A stretch of 37,633 nucleotides of DNA from Ignavibacteriota bacterium. Lineage in GTDB: Bacteria > Bacteroidota > Ignavibacteria > UBA10030 > UBA6906. Below the pieces are notes generated by a model. The model searched no databases and was not told the DNA's origin. It saw only the letters and a program-made list of their open reading frames with translations. Shown here piece after piece: positions 8,832-19,105 of this stretch (the stretch's first letter is position 1; each line of letters opens with the position of its first letter). The stretch is taken from contig PMJQ01000057.1 of the NCBI GenBank assembly GCA_003157485.1, positions 3,321 to 40,953 of the forward strand. The letters are read 5' to 3'. Both the position numbers and the translations under genes were made by a program.

Positions 8832-10304
8832 TCAGGATGAACCGGTACCCGGACCAGGGCGGATGAGCCGTCTTAAGGCGAAAAGTTCTTCGGGGAGAAA
8901 GAACCGCGTCAGATAGAGCGTCAGGCAGAAGAACAGGATGAGAGAACACTTCCACGCGATGTGATAGGAACCGGCGTCCACCACACGGAACAGCATATAC
9001 GTCAGTGCGGCTGCCAGTGCGAGGCGTACGATCCGCCCCCATTCATACCGTACAGGGTAGAACTTCCGGACGTCGAAGTAGAGAACGAACGCCATTACCG
9101 CATACGCGAGAAGCGTCGCCACAGCTCCTCCCATCATCCCCATGAGCGGGATAAGGGCGAAATTCGCCGCAATGTTCGTGACGGCGCCCGCCAGCGTGAT
9201 TGCGGGAAGGCGCTGGGTTTTCTTCTCTATGTACACACCGGCGACAAGGTTGTTATAGACGCCGAGAAAGATGTAGGCGAGAAGGACCACGGGGACGATC
9301 GGGAGTCCTCCCCAGTAGTCAGGATGGATCAGGTACCTCCCGAATATCCGCAACCGGACGATATCCCCTATGAACATCGATACCACAAGGAAAACCCCCG
9401 TCATCGCCGCCACGGAATACGTGAGCGCACGCGCAAAAAGGGGCTTCGCACCCGGCTCGGACGCATGCGAGAGAAAGAACGGCCGCCAGGCGAAATCGTA
9501 CATCGAGACCACGAGCATCATGAATATCCCGAGCCGGTAGTTCACCTGATAGATCCCCACAACCGCGAGACTCGTCAGGAACAGCATGATGGGCCGGTCG
9601 ATCACCTGAACGACGATCGAAGCAAGCCCGGCCGGGATATACGGGAGCCCGAATTTCAGAAGGGCCCTGTAAAGGGGGAGAGAGAATTCCGTGGTGAACT
9701 GAAGCGCAATCGTGGGCGCAAGCGCGAGGAGCGTCACAACGGAAGCGATGAGGCCGCTCAGAAATATCCCCTCCACACCCATGTGGTACACGAGGAGAAA
9801 AAGGAGCGTACATCCAACGTTGACCCCGATGTTGAGGATTTTCAGCGAGGCGAAAAGAAAGGGCTTCCGCCCCATTCTGAGCGAGGCGAACGGGACAATC
9901 GCGACCGTGTCAAAAAACAAGATTCCCGCGGCGTAACGCACTATCGTCAGGTGTTCCACCGGGACGGACATCCAGCCGCCTACAGTTCCCGACAGCGCGG
10001 CCATCGTGCCCGAGAGAACAAGCGACGTTGCGCAGAGAGAAAGGAACGGTGTGCTGAAATTCTGCCGCGCGCTCCCGATTTCAGCGGTCGACGAGTACTT
10101 GAAATACGCCGACTCCATCCCGTACATCCAGAGGATGTTCAGGAACGCCAGAATGGAAAAAACGTTCGCGACGATCCCGTTCTCGCCGGGGCGGATGACA
10201 TTCGTATAGACGGGGACAAGGAGGAAGCTGAGGAACCGGCCGACAACGGTGCTGATGCCGTAGATCGCGGTGTCGGTCCCCAGGCGTCTGATCTGTGCGA
10301 GCAT
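8832..10304 (-). CDS. Wzx-like flippase / polysaccharide biosynthesis protein (MOP superfamily)
   Basis: MLAQIRRLGTDTAIYGISTVVGRFLSFLLVPVYTNVI..; about 12 hydrophobic segments. Confidence 0.92.
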   Translation of the reverse strand: MLAQIRRLGTDTAIYGISTVVGRFLSFLLVPVYTNVIRPGENGIVANVFSILAFLNILWMYGMESAYFKYSSTAEIGSARQNFSTPFLSLCATSLVLSGTMAALSGTVGGWMSVPVEHLTIVRYAAGILFFDTVAIVPFASLRMGRKPFLFASLKILNIGVNVGCTLLFLLVYHMGVEGIFLSGLIASVVTLLALAPTIALQFTTEFSLPLYRALLKFGLPYIPAGLASIVVQVIDRPIMLFLTSLAVVGIYQVNYRLGIFMMLVVSMYDFAWRPFFLSHASEPGAKPLFARALTYSVAAMTGVFLVVSMFIGDIVRLRIFGRYLIHPDYWGGLPIVPVVLLAYIFLGVYNNLVAGVYIEKKTQRLPAITLAGAVTNIAANFALIPLMGMMGGAVATLLAYAVMAFVLYFDVRKFYPVRYEWGRIVRLALAAALTYMLFRVVDAGSYHIAWKCSLILFFCLTLYLTRFFLPEELFALRRLIRPGPGTGSS

Positions 10305-10317
10305 GCCCTCCCCGGGT

Positions 10318-11202
10318 CTAGCGCGCGCGGGCGCGCGCGGTCTGCGTGAGTTCGAGAGAGATGTCGAGCGCTTTCACCGAGTGGGTAAGTGCCCCGACGG
10401 AAATGAAATCGACTCCGGTCTGCGCGTACTCCCGGACTGTGTCAAGCGTGATTCCTCCCGATGCCTCCACTTCCACCCGGCGGCCGATCCTCTCTACCGC
10501 GCTCTTCATCGCCGCGGGCGTGAAATTGTCAAGCATGATCCTTCCCACCCCGGTGCACGAGAGGGCTTCGTCCACTTCGGGAAGGTTTTTCGTCTCCACT
10601 TCGATCCGCGCGTCGATGCTGTGGTCGGCCAGGTACGATCTGCACCTCGCGACAGCGGGGGCGATCCCCCCGGCGGCAACGATGTGATTGTCCTTTATCA
10701 GGACCATGTCATCGAGACCAAACCGGTGATTCACCCCTCCCCCGATCCTGACCGCAAGCTTGTCAAGGGCCCGGAGGCCCGGCGCCGTCTTCCGCGTATC
10801 CGTGATCTTCGCCCCCGTCCCGGCCACTGCGCTGACAAACCGGTCGGTAAGCGTCGCAATTCCGCTCATCCGCTGGAGGAAATTGAGCGCGGTCCGCTCC
10901 CCGCGGAGTATCCCCTTCGCGCTGCCGTCGACCCTTGCAAGCACGAGGCCCGGCGTCACACGACTCCCGTCCTTTACAATCCCGTGTACCGAGATGCTGT
11001 GGTCGCAGTATCCAAAGACAATCCTCGCAATGTCGATGCCTGCGACGATTCCCTCTTCCTTGCACAGGAACTCCGCCGCACCGAGGTCCGATTCCTCAAG
11101 GATCGCCTCGCCGGTAATATCCCCCATGCCGATGTCCTCCATCAGCGCCAGCTCCACCATCCTGCTGATGCGGCTGTCGCTCAGGGATCCCTCAGTATTC
11201 AT
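10318..11202 (-). CDS. nadC: Nicotinate-nucleotide pyrophosphorylase (carboxylating)
   Basis: LRGERTALNFLQRMSGIATLTDRFV..ITDTRKTAPGLRALDKLAVRIGGGVNHRFGLDDMVLIKDNH. Confidence 0.97.
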   Translation of the reverse strand: MNTEGSLSDSRISRMVELALMEDIGMGDITGEAILEESDLGAAEFLCKEEGIVAGIDIARIVFGYCDHSISVHGIVKDGSRVTPGLVLARVDGSAKGILRGERTALNFLQRMSGIATLTDRFVSAVAGTGAKITDTRKTAPGLRALDKLAVRIGGGVNHRFGLDDMVLIKDNHIVAAGGIAPAVARCRSYLADHSIDARIEVETKNLPEVDEALSCTGVGRIMLDNFTPAAMKSAVERIGRRVEVEASGGITLDTVREYAQTGVDFISVGALTHSVKALDISLELTQTARARAR

Positions 11203-11213
11203 TGCGGCACCGC

Positions 11214-11639
11214 CTACCCCTTCCCTGATTTTGCGATCGCTTTCTCAATTGCTTCGACAAACTGTGCCGGTGCTCGTGTCGGCTTTCCGGTCTCCGCATT
11301 GACGAAGCTGTGAATCGTATAACCGTCAGCAAGCACTTCCTTCTCCCCCTCCCTGTAGACCTCGTAGTCGAGCCGGACGCGCGCAACGGGAGCATCGCGC
11401 AGGATCGTCACGACCTGAAGGAGGTCGTCGTACCTTGCCGCCTTCTTGTAGGAGGCGTGCGCTTCGATGACGGGGAGAAAAAGCCCCATCTCCTCCACGC
11501 GCGTGTACGGCAGACCGATGTCCCGCAGGAGGTCGGAACGGCCCTGTTCAAAGTACTCAAAGAACTTCCCGTAATAGGCGGATTTCATCTGATCGGTATC
11601 CGCGTAGCGGACCCGGATGCTCGACGTGAATTTAATCAT
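11214..11639 (-). CDS. Acyl-CoA thioesterase, YbgC/4HBT hot-dog family
   Basis: SSIRVRYADTDQMKSAYYGKFFEYFEQGRSDLLRDIGLPYTRVEEMG. Confidence 0.93.
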   Translation of the reverse strand: MIKFTSSIRVRYADTDQMKSAYYGKFFEYFEQGRSDLLRDIGLPYTRVEEMGLFLPVIEAHASYKKAARYDDLLQVVTILRDAPVARVRLDYEVYREGEKEVLADGYTIHSFVNAETGKPTRAPAQFVEAIEKAIAKSGKG

Positions 11640-11654
11640 TGTTCTTCCCCTCGC

Positions 11655-12611
11655 TTAACCGACCCAGACGCCCATCTTGCTGAATTTCTCGATGCGGCGG
11701 TCCAGAAATTTCTCGGGCTTTACTTTCGCAAGCTGTCTGAGTTCCTGCAGTATCGCCTCTTTCAGGACGCGTGCGGCCTGTTCGGGGTTCCTGTGTGCAC
11801 CGCCGAGCGGCTCAGGAATAATCTCGTCGATGATCCCCTGCTTCTTCAGATCCGGCGCGGTGAGCTGCAGGGCCTCGGCGGCCTGTTCCTTGTAGTCCCA
11901 GCTCCTCCAGAGAATGCTCGAGCAGGATTCAGGGGAAATCACCGAGTACCATGAATTCTCCATCATGAGGATGCGGTCTCCAACGCCAAGCCCCAGGGCT
12001 CCCCCGGACGCCCCCTCGCCGATGATCGCGACAACGATGGGAACCCGGAGGCGGGCCATCTCGAGGAGGTTTCGCGCGATGGCTTCCGCCTGCCCACGCT
12101 CTTCGGCTTCAAGCCCGGGGAATGCGCCGGGAGTATCGAGGAGGGTCACGACCGGGATTTTGAACTTTTCTGCAAGCTTCATAAGACGGAGCGCCTTGCG
12201 GTATCCTTCAGGATTCGGCATACCGAAATTCCGGAACACATTCGATTTCGTGTCGCGTCCCTTCTGATGCCCGATAAGCATTACTTTCCTGTCATCGATG
12301 TGGGCCATTCCCCCGACGATCGCCCGGTCATCCCTGAAGTGCCTGTCTCCGTGGAGCTCGAGGAAGTCCTTCGTGATCATGCCGATGTAGTCGAGCGTGT
12401 ACGGACGGTCCGGGTGCCGTGCAAGCTGTACTTTCTGCCACCGGGTGAGGCCCGCATAGATGGAAAGCTGGAGCTGGTTGACACGCTTTTCGATTTTGCC
12501 GATCTCCAGGGCGATATCCGGATTGTCCCCGTACCGCCGCATTTCCTCCATCTTCTGTTCAAGCTCGATGATGGGCTTCTCGAACTCCAGTACCGATTTG
12601 GCCATGGGCAT
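11655..12611 (-). CDS. accA: Acetyl-CoA carboxylase carboxyltransferase subunit alpha
   Basis: [76 protein letters not shown]. Confidence 0.97.
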   Translation of the reverse strand: MPMAKSVLEFEKPIIELEQKMEEMRRYGDNPDIALEIGKIEKRVNQLQLSIYAGLTRWQKVQLARHPDRPYTLDYIGMITKDFLELHGDRHFRDDRAIVGGMAHIDDRKVMLIGHQKGRDTKSNVFRNFGMPNPEGYRKALRLMKLAEKFKIPVVTLLDTPGAFPGLEAEERGQAEAIARNLLEMARLRVPIVVAIIGEGASGGALGLGVGDRILMMENSWYSVISPESCSSILWRSWDYKEQAAEALQLTAPDLKKQGIIDEIIPEPLGGAHRNPEQAARVLKEAILQELRQLAKVKPEKFLDRRIEKFSKMGVWVG

Positions 12612-12633
12612 CTCCTGTGACGTTACGCGTCGA

Positions 12634-14616
12634 TCAGCGGCGGCGGAAAAGTGATTTCGCGATAATCTGCAGGTCGAGCATCAACGACTGGTTCTTCGCA
12701 TAGTACAATTTATACCGCTCCCGTTCGTCGGGATCCATGTCTTCGCGCGAGTGGATCTGAAGAAGGCCCGTGAGACCCTCGGGACCGAGCTCGCTGTCGC
12801 TTCCCGGATATTTCCCGGAGTGTCCGCTCTCCCCGACGGGAAGTCCCACGAGGCTGAGGCGCCCCCGGAGAACATCCGGGAGGAGACGGAGGATCGACCC
12901 CGGCGCGGCCCCTTTTTTCCTGAAGAGTGCCCAGGAAGGATACACGGTCAGGAGTAGCAGCGAGGCAAGGGCAATGTCGGTGGCACGCTTCACGAGCCGG
13001 TTGACCGGACGGTGTATGTTGTATTCGATGTCAATGAGCGGGAGCGTATCGAGCTCGTCGATCCTGGTCTTCCCGATGATCGATTCGAGGCTCCCCGGCA
13101 CGAGGCGGAAATGGATGCTCCGGTTCCTGCTTCGCGCGATGACCGAGAGTATGTTTTCGTACGAGAGTCCATCGGTCGAGAAGATCACATCCCCGACGTG
13201 CCGCTCGTCGATCACCTTCCCCACGTTGTCGATGCTCCCGATGATCTCGACGCCCGCCACTTTCTCCCCGATTCTCCGGCGGCTGGTGTCGATGAACCCG
13301 AGCACGTCATATCCGTCGTCAACCCGCGCGCGGAGCTTTCTGAGGATCTCCTGTGCGGACGGCCCTGTCCCGACAATAACCGTCCGCCTGCCGAAGACTG
13401 TCTTTTTTGCTCCTCCCTGCCCGAACAGAAGGACGGCAAACCGCCACCCGGGAAGAAAGACGAGGCTGAGCAAGCCAGCAATCAGGACGACCCCCCTGCT
13501 GAAGGCAAAGTCCTTGGCGAAAAAGACGGTCGCGGAGATCAGTACGTAGCCGGCCGCAACAGCACCGAACGACCGGTTCACGGCGAAGCGGGACGTCGTG
13601 TACAGCCCCGCCACCGCCGAGAGGAGGACGATGAGCGCGGCGGGGACGAGCCATATCAGGGGATACGCATATGCCGGAAAACTGAAGAGCCCCCCCCGGT
13701 AGATATATTCACCTGCCAGAAGCGCCCCGACGACGAGGGTGCCGTCGAGGACCGCAATCTGGACCGGGCGGGCCAGACGGGCGAGCGACGCCGCCGATGC
13801 CCGCAGCAGGATGCCGAGAGTCAGGAAGAGGAGTATGATCCGTGAGCGGTTGAAGTGCTTCCTGACGAACAACTGCATCGCCTGGTAGAATACCCGGATC
13901 TCGTCGATATCGCTCCTTCGCGTGCTCTCCCCTTTGAAGTGGATGATTTTCGTCGTGTGGACATAGTATACTTTGAACCCGGCCGCGGCGATCCTGTAGC
14001 ACCAATCCAGATCCTCCCCGTACATGAAGAAATCCTCGTCCAGCCCGCCCACGGTGACGTACGCCTCGCGTCTCACCATCATGAACGAACCGCTGACGGC
14101 GTCCACGGGATATGTCTCGTCTTCGGAGAGAAACGTCAGATTGTACCTGCCGAAGATTCTCGATGCCGGGAACAGCGCCGCAAGCCCGAAGATCTTCGTA
14201 AAGGCGACCCAAGGAGTCGGAAAGCTCCTGCGGCACGGGAGCTGGAATGTGCCGTCAGGATTCAACACCCTGCATCCCGCGACCCCAGCATCCGGCACAT
14301 CCGAGAAGAAGCGGAGCATGACCCGCAGGGTGTCCTCCTGAACGACCGTGTCGGGATTGATCAGGAGAAGGAATTCTCCGCCTGCGAGCCGGAGCGCCAT
14401 ATTGTTTGCACGTGCAAACCCGACGTTCGTCGTGTTCTCAAGAAGGCGGACAGCAGGGAATTTCGCCCTGACCATGTCCGAGCTCCCGTCATCAGACGCA
14501 TTGTCAACGACAAATATCTCCCCCTGGATACCCTCCAGGGCACGGCAAATCGATGTGAGGGCGTTTTCGAGGAATTGCCGGACGTTGTAGTTGACGATGA
14601 TGACGGAAAGTTTCAT
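12634..14616 (-). CDS. Fusion protein: N-terminal GT2 glycosyltransferase plus WbaP/WcaJ-like TM and nucleotide-binding-like module with a truncated/degenerate sugar-phosphotransferase tail
   Basis: N-term [35 protein letters not shown] (GT2); multi-[37 protein letters not shown] (CoA_binding_3-like); C-term [28 protein letters not shown], without the KFRSM and DELPQ blocks. Confidence 0.85.
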   Translation of the reverse strand: MKLSVIIVNYNVRQFLENALTSICRALEGIQGEIFVVDNASDDGSSDMVRAKFPAVRLLENTTNVGFARANNMALRLAGGEFLLLINPDTVVQEDTLRVMLRFFSDVPDAGVAGCRVLNPDGTFQLPCRRSFPTPWVAFTKIFGLAALFPASRIFGRYNLTFLSEDETYPVDAVSGSFMMVRREAYVTVGGLDEDFFMYGEDLDWCYRIAAAGFKVYYVHTTKIIHFKGESTRRSDIDEIRVFYQAMQLFVRKHFNRSRIILLFLTLGILLRASAASLARLARPVQIAVLDGTLVVGALLAGEYIYRGGLFSFPAYAYPLIWLVPAALIVLLSAVAGLYTTSRFAVNRSFGAVAAGYVLISATVFFAKDFAFSRGVVLIAGLLSLVFLPGWRFAVLLFGQGGAKKTVFGRRTVIVGTGPSAQEILRKLRARVDDGYDVLGFIDTSRRRIGEKVAGVEIIGSIDNVGKVIDERHVGDVIFSTDGLSYENILSVIARSRNRSIHFRLVPGSLESIIGKTRIDELDTLPLIDIEYNIHRPVNRLVKRATDIALASLLLLTVYPSWALFRKKGAAPGSILRLLPDVLRGRLSLVGLPVGESGHSGKYPGSDSELGPEGLTGLLQIHSREDMDPDERERYKLYYAKNQSLMLDLQIIAKSLFRRR

Positions 14617-14623
14617 CGTGCCG

Positions 14624-15340
14624 TCAGAGCCTGTTCAGCATGCCGCGGAACTTCAGCTTCCACAGCATGAAGAATGCTTCGTAGACGATGTGCTTCGACA
14701 TTTTCGACTTCCCCGCACGCCGGTCAAGAAACACGATGGGTATTTCCTCCAGCCGGAATCCTTTGCGCCACGCCATGTAGCTCATTTCGATCTGGAACGC
14801 ATAGCCGTTCGACCGGATGCCGTCAAGGTTGATCCCGCGGAGGACTTCGATCCGATAACACTTGAACCCGCCTGTCGCATCGTTGAGAGGGAGACCGGTC
14901 CAGAATCTTGTCCACACGTTGGCCGTCCAGCTCAGCAGCAACCTCTGCATCGGCCAGTTCAGCACGCGAACCCCATTCGTATACCGGGATCCGACCACGA
15001 GGTCCGCCCCGGCCGCCTTCCGAAGAAAGGCGGGGATCTCTTTGGGGTTATGGGAGAAATCCGCATCCATTTCAAACACATAGTCGTATTCCCTGGCCAG
15101 CGCGTACCGGAACCCGGCGACGTACGCGGTTCCCAGCCCCATCTTGGACACCCGCACCAGAAGATGGATCCGGGGATCCTTCTCCCCCATCTGCCGGACG
15201 ATCTCCCCCGTCCCGTCCGGGGAGCTGTCGTCCACAATGAGCACCTCGATCCCCTCGACCTGCTCCAGGATCCTGGGGAGGAGCCGCGGGATGTTCTCCG
15301 ATTCGTTATATGTGGGTATGACGACGAGTACCTTTGACAC
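14624..15340 (-). CDS. Polyprenol monophosphomannose synthase-like GT2 (DPM1-like)
   Basis: VVIPTYNESENIPRLLPRIL..LIVDDSSPDGTGEIV..EMDADFSHNPKEIPAFL..ATGGFKCYR. Confidence 0.92.
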   Translation of the reverse strand: MSKVLVVIPTYNESENIPRLLPRILEQVEGIEVLIVDDSSPDGTGEIVRQMGEKDPRIHLLVRVSKMGLGTAYVAGFRYALAREYDYVFEMDADFSHNPKEIPAFLRKAAGADLVVGSRYTNGVRVLNWPMQRLLLSWTANVWTRFWTGLPLNDATGGFKCYRIEVLRGINLDGIRSNGYAFQIEMSYMAWRKGFRLEEIPIVFLDRRAGKSKMSKHIVYEAFFMLWKLKFRGMLNRL

Positions 15341-15358
15341 TGTTCGGTCCGGTTCTGA

Positions 15359-16477
15359 TTATCGGGATGATGATCTGTCGGCGTAGAACTCCCGCATCGC
15401 TCCCGTGATGTGCAGAAGATGTTCCTCGTTCAGTTCCGTGTGCATGGGGAGCGAAATCACCTCGGCCGCTGCCTGTTCCGCCGCCGGGAAATCTCCAGGC
15501 TTCCCACCCGACATGGCGAACGCCTTCTGGAGGTGGAGCGGAACGGGATAGTAGATCGCGTGAGGGATCCCTTTCTCCTTCAGGAATGCCGCCAGCGCAT
15601 CCCGCCGCGGCACCCGGAGCGTATACTGGTGGAATATGTGTTCCACATCCGGCGGTGCGGAGGGCACAGTCACGGGAAGACCCCGGAGAAGCTCGCCATA
15701 GCGCGCAGCCGCCTTGCGCCGGGCGGTATTATACTCCGGCAGGTGAGGAAGTTTGACCCGCAGGATCGCCGCCTGCAGGGTATCGAGGCGGCTGTTGAGG
15801 CCGAGAACTTCGTGGTAGTAACGGACCCTCGACCCGTGCGCCGCGATCACACGCATCGAATCGGCAAGTCCGGCGTCGTCGGTCACAACCATGCCGCCGT
15901 CCCCGAAGCACCCCAGGTTCTTGCTCGGGAAGAAACTTATGCAGCCGACGGCCCCTATCGAGCAGACCTTGCGCCCCCTGTACGACGCGCCCATCGCCTG
16001 CGCCGCGTCTTCGATTACCGGGATACGGTGAGCGCGAGCGACAGCCATTATGGGGTCCATGTCGGCGGGGTGGCCATACAGGTGGACCGGGATGATCGCC
16101 TTCGTATGCGCGGTCACGGCATTCCCGATGAGCGCGGGGTCGATGTTCATTGTCACGGGATCGATATCCACGTAGACGGGTTTCGCCCCGAGGATCCCGA
16201 TCGTCTCAGCCGTGGCGACAAACGTGAACGGTGTCGTGATGACTTCGTCCCCGGGGCCTATCCCGAGCGCCATCATGGCGATCTGCAGCGCGTCGGTCCC
16301 CGACGAACACCCGACCGCGTGCTTCACGCCGAGATATCCGGCTATTTCGCACTCGAGCTCTCCCACCTCTTTTCCCTGGATGAACATCCCCGAGTCGAGC
16401 ACCGTGTGTATTGCCGCATCGATATCACCCTTGATATTCCGATACTGACCGACAACATCCACCATCTGAAGTTTCAT
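15359..16477 (-). CDS. DegT/DnrJ/EryC1/StrS aminotransferase (WbpE/FdtB-like)
   Basis: CSSGTDALQIAMMALGIGPGDEVITTPFTFVATAETI..IPVIEDAAQAMGASYRGRKVCSIG..SFFPSKNLGCFGDGG. Confidence 0.94.
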   Translation of the reverse strand: MKLQMVDVVGQYRNIKGDIDAAIHTVLDSGMFIQGKEVGELECEIAGYLGVKHAVGCSSGTDALQIAMMALGIGPGDEVITTPFTFVATAETIGILGAKPVYVDIDPVTMNIDPALIGNAVTAHTKAIIPVHLYGHPADMDPIMAVARAHRIPVIEDAAQAMGASYRGRKVCSIGAVGCISFFPSKNLGCFGDGGMVVTDDAGLADSMRVIAAHGSRVRYYHEVLGLNSRLDTLQAAILRVKLPHLPEYNTARRKAAARYGELLRGLPVTVPSAPPDVEHIFHQYTLRVPRRDALAAFLKEKGIPHAIYYPVPLHLQKAFAMSGGKPGDFPAAEQAAAEVISLPMHTELNEEHLLHITGAMREFYADRSSSR

Positions 16478-16524
16478 GGAGCCTTCCCTGTGCGTCGTGG
16501 AACATGCGAAGCCTGCGCCCGGCC

Positions 16525-17919
16525 CTACCGCCCCCGTCCGAGGAGCATATGGTATGCCGTGTTAAGCATGATCTTGAAATCCATCCGGAGCGACATATTC
16601 TCTATATAAAAAAGGTCGTACTGGACCTTCTTTTTCACATCGTCGATCGTCTCGTCGTATTTGTGTTTCACCTGCGCCCAGCCGGTGATCCCGGGCCGGA
16701 CTTTCAACCGCCTCTGGTACAGCGGGATTTCCTTCAGGAGCTGCTGGACGAATACGGGACGTTCCGGGCGGGGTCCGATCAGGCTCATATCCCCTTTCAG
16801 GATGTTGATCATCTGGGGTACCTCATCCAGATGGAGTTGCCGGAGGATCTTCCCGAACCTTGTCACGCGCGGATCCCGGTGGTTCGCCCACTGCGGACCT
16901 TTCAATTCCGCGTCGCTGCGCATCGAGCGGAATTTAATCATGTTGAACGGGACGCCGTCTTTCCCCACCCGTTCCTGGATATAGAGCACGGTTCCCCGAG
17001 ATTCGACCTTGATGACGGCCGATATGAGAATCCACAGCGGGAGCCCGGCGACGATGACAAGGGCGGAGGCGACAACGTCGATCAGCCGCTTCGTCGACTC
17101 TTCCCAGGGCGGCATCAACTGGGGAGTGATCTCGATGAGAGGGAAGCCGTAAATCTGATTCGTCCTCGCCTGACCGCTGATGATGTCGTAGAGGTCCGGC
17201 ATGATCTTGATGCTGACACGATGCCCGTTACAGCTGCCGATGATGTCAAGGAGACGGTCGTGATCGGCGGAATCCAGAGCGACAAGCACCTCGCGGACAT
17301 CTTCCTTCCTGATCACCCGCGGCAGATCATCAATTCCCCCCATCACCGGGATGCCCCGATACTGAGACCCGGCACGCCGCCTGTCAAGACCCACGAACCC
17401 CACAACGTTGTAGCCCAGCGCAGGATATTTTACGACGTCACCGAAAAGATCCCGCGACCGGGTGCTGCTCCCGACGATGATCGTGTTATGCACACCGATC
17501 CCCGCAATGAGCATACGCCGCTGGATGCTCCGGAGAACCATTCTCCCCGACACAACAAGGATGAGCACGTCCAGCCAGTACACGGCGATCAGGAGCCGGG
17601 AACTCGCCCCTGTCGGTTTTCCCGCATCATCGATGAAGACGGCGAAGAAGAGAATCAGCGACCCCACGACGACGGTCTTGAACAGCAGCGCAAGCTCGTC
17701 GAACCGGGAGGCTGCGTACCACGGCCGGTAGAGTCCGACGATGAAAAAAAGCAGAAGCCAGAACACGGTCACCGCCGCCATCGGAGCCCAGAGATCGGGC
17801 TCAGTAGCGACGGCGAAAAGGCCGCTCTTCACACGGAACATGAAGTACAGCGTCCACCCGGCCGATATCGTTATGACGTCGGTGATCACAAGGACGAGGA
17901 TTTCTCTCCGGTCGGACAT
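16525..17919 (-). CDS. Polyprenyl-phosphate sugar phosphotransferase (WcaJ/WbaP-like, full length)
   Basis: N-terminal TMs, CoA_binding_3-like domain, TKRLIDVVASALVI..YIQERVGKDGVPFNMIKFRSM..LHLDEVPQMINILKGDMSLIGPRPERP..PGITGWAQV. Confidence 0.95.
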   Translation of the reverse strand: MSDRREILVLVITDVITISAGWTLYFMFRVKSGLFAVATEPDLWAPMAAVTVFWLLLFFIVGLYRPWYAASRFDELALLFKTVVVGSLILFFAVFIDDAGKPTGASSRLLIAVYWLDVLILVVSGRMVLRSIQRRMLIAGIGVHNTIIVGSSTRSRDLFGDVVKYPALGYNVVGFVGLDRRRAGSQYRGIPVMGGIDDLPRVIRKEDVREVLVALDSADHDRLLDIIGSCNGHRVSIKIMPDLYDIISGQARTNQIYGFPLIEITPQLMPPWEESTKRLIDVVASALVIVAGLPLWILISAVIKVESRGTVLYIQERVGKDGVPFNMIKFRSMRSDAELKGPQWANHRDPRVTRFGKILRQLHLDEVPQMINILKGDMSLIGPRPERPVFVQQLLKEIPLYQRRLKVRPGITGWAQVKHKYDETIDDVKKKVQYDLFYIENMSLRMDFKIMLNTAYHMLLGRGR

Positions 17920-17920
17920 G

Positions 17921-19102
17921 CTACCTTAGCACCTCCCACGTCGAGCGCTGGCGGCCGGCTATGAACCGGAAGAATCCGACAAGAAGCGCGGCATTCATCG
18001 CCGTAATGTAGTACGGCAATCCGGCAACCCCGAGACCGACGTGCGACCTGTCGGCCACGAAGCCCGCCGCGGAAAGCAGAAGAAACACGAGCTCAAGTGC
18101 AAGCACAACCGTGAAAAAAACCGATCCGGGGGCGAGAACGAGTGTCGCTCCAAACGCAAGGATGAGGAGTAACGGCACACACCAGCGGATTATTTTGTGG
18201 GACCAGAGCGCAAATGCGGTAAAACCGGCGCCGGGACCGAGCAGAGGAAGGAACTCGGAAATGCCAGCGAAGTTCTGAGCCCCGATCCGTGCTTTCCTTT
18301 TGAACTCGCCTATCATCGACCCGGAGGTCTTTTCGTATGCGAGCGCATCCCTTGCATAGATCACCCGGAACCCTTTCATGACGACCTTCAGAGGGATCAA
18401 AAAATCGTCGGTGATGGATTTCCCTTCCGGAAGCGGGACGAACAGCCCCCTCCGGATTGCGTATACACCGCCGGTGGCCCCGAGCAGAGTATGCAGATCG
18501 CTTTCATTCCGCTTGAGCCAGTTCTCATACGACCAGTACGAGATTTCCCCGACCCCTCCGGCGTCCATGCCATCCGGCAGGAGCACGAGCTCGCCGCACA
18601 CGGCGCCCACCGCGGGGTCCGCCAGCGGGCGGACGAGTCTCCCGATTGTCTCAGGCGTATACATCGTATTCGCGTCGGAAAACACGACCACTTCCCCTTC
18701 AGCGGAGCGGACAAGATCGTTCAGCACCGGGCCTTTCCCGCGCCGCCGGCTGAAACTGACCATGCGCTTGCCGGGATGTTCCCACGACTCGAGGATCCCG
18801 TTGGTTCGGTCTGTTGAACCGTCGGAACCGAATATGAAGTTGAGCTTTTCACGCGGATACCGGGTCGCCTCCAGATTTCGCAGTTTCTCCGGCAGGACGG
18901 CCTCCTCATTGTAGATCGAGATAACTACAGAGACAGAGGGCGCGAACCCGTCATCGGCCGCCACAGGGCGCGACCCTGCCATCCTGACCATGATCGCTAC
19001 GACGAGCGGGTAGACGAAATATGAATAGACCACTGCGCCGATCGAGCACCAGAAAAGAACCCCGGCTACATCCATGAGCCCTTGAGCAAATCCCACTGTC
19101 AC
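17921..19102 (-). CDS. Membrane-anchored GT2 glycosyltransferase (processive/cellulose-synthase-like)
   Basis: SVSVVISIYNEEAVLPEKLRNLEATRYP..GSDGSTDRT..VVFSDANTMYTP; TMs at both ends. Confidence 0.9.
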   Translation of the reverse strand: MTVGFAQGLMDVAGVLFWCSIGAVVYSYFVYPLVVAIMVRMAGSRPVAADDGFAPSVSVVISIYNEEAVLPEKLRNLEATRYPREKLNFIFGSDGSTDRTNGILESWEHPGKRMVSFSRRRGKGPVLNDLVRSAEGEVVVFSDANTMYTPETIGRLVRPLADPAVGAVCGELVLLPDGMDAGGVGEISYWSYENWLKRNESDLHTLLGATGGVYAIRRGLFVPLPEGKSITDDFLIPLKVVMKGFRVIYARDALAYEKTSGSMIGEFKRKARIGAQNFAGISEFLPLLGPGAGFTAFALWSHKIIRWCVPLLLILAFGATLVLAPGSVFFTVVLALELVFLLLSAAGFVADRSHVGLGVAGLPYYITAMNAALLVGFFRFIAGRQRSTWEVLR

Positions 19103-19105
19103 CTG

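Noticed and set aside
8961-10349. 462-aa plus-strand ORF opposite the flippase
   Set aside because: Mirror ORF of a GC-rich gene; composition dominated by R/H/D/E/P with no domain pattern, while the minus-strand frame is a clear membrane protein.
16504-17964. 486-aa plus-strand ORF opposite the WcaJ-like gene
   Set aside because: Antisense shadow ORF; the opposite strand has unmistakable PGT motifs.
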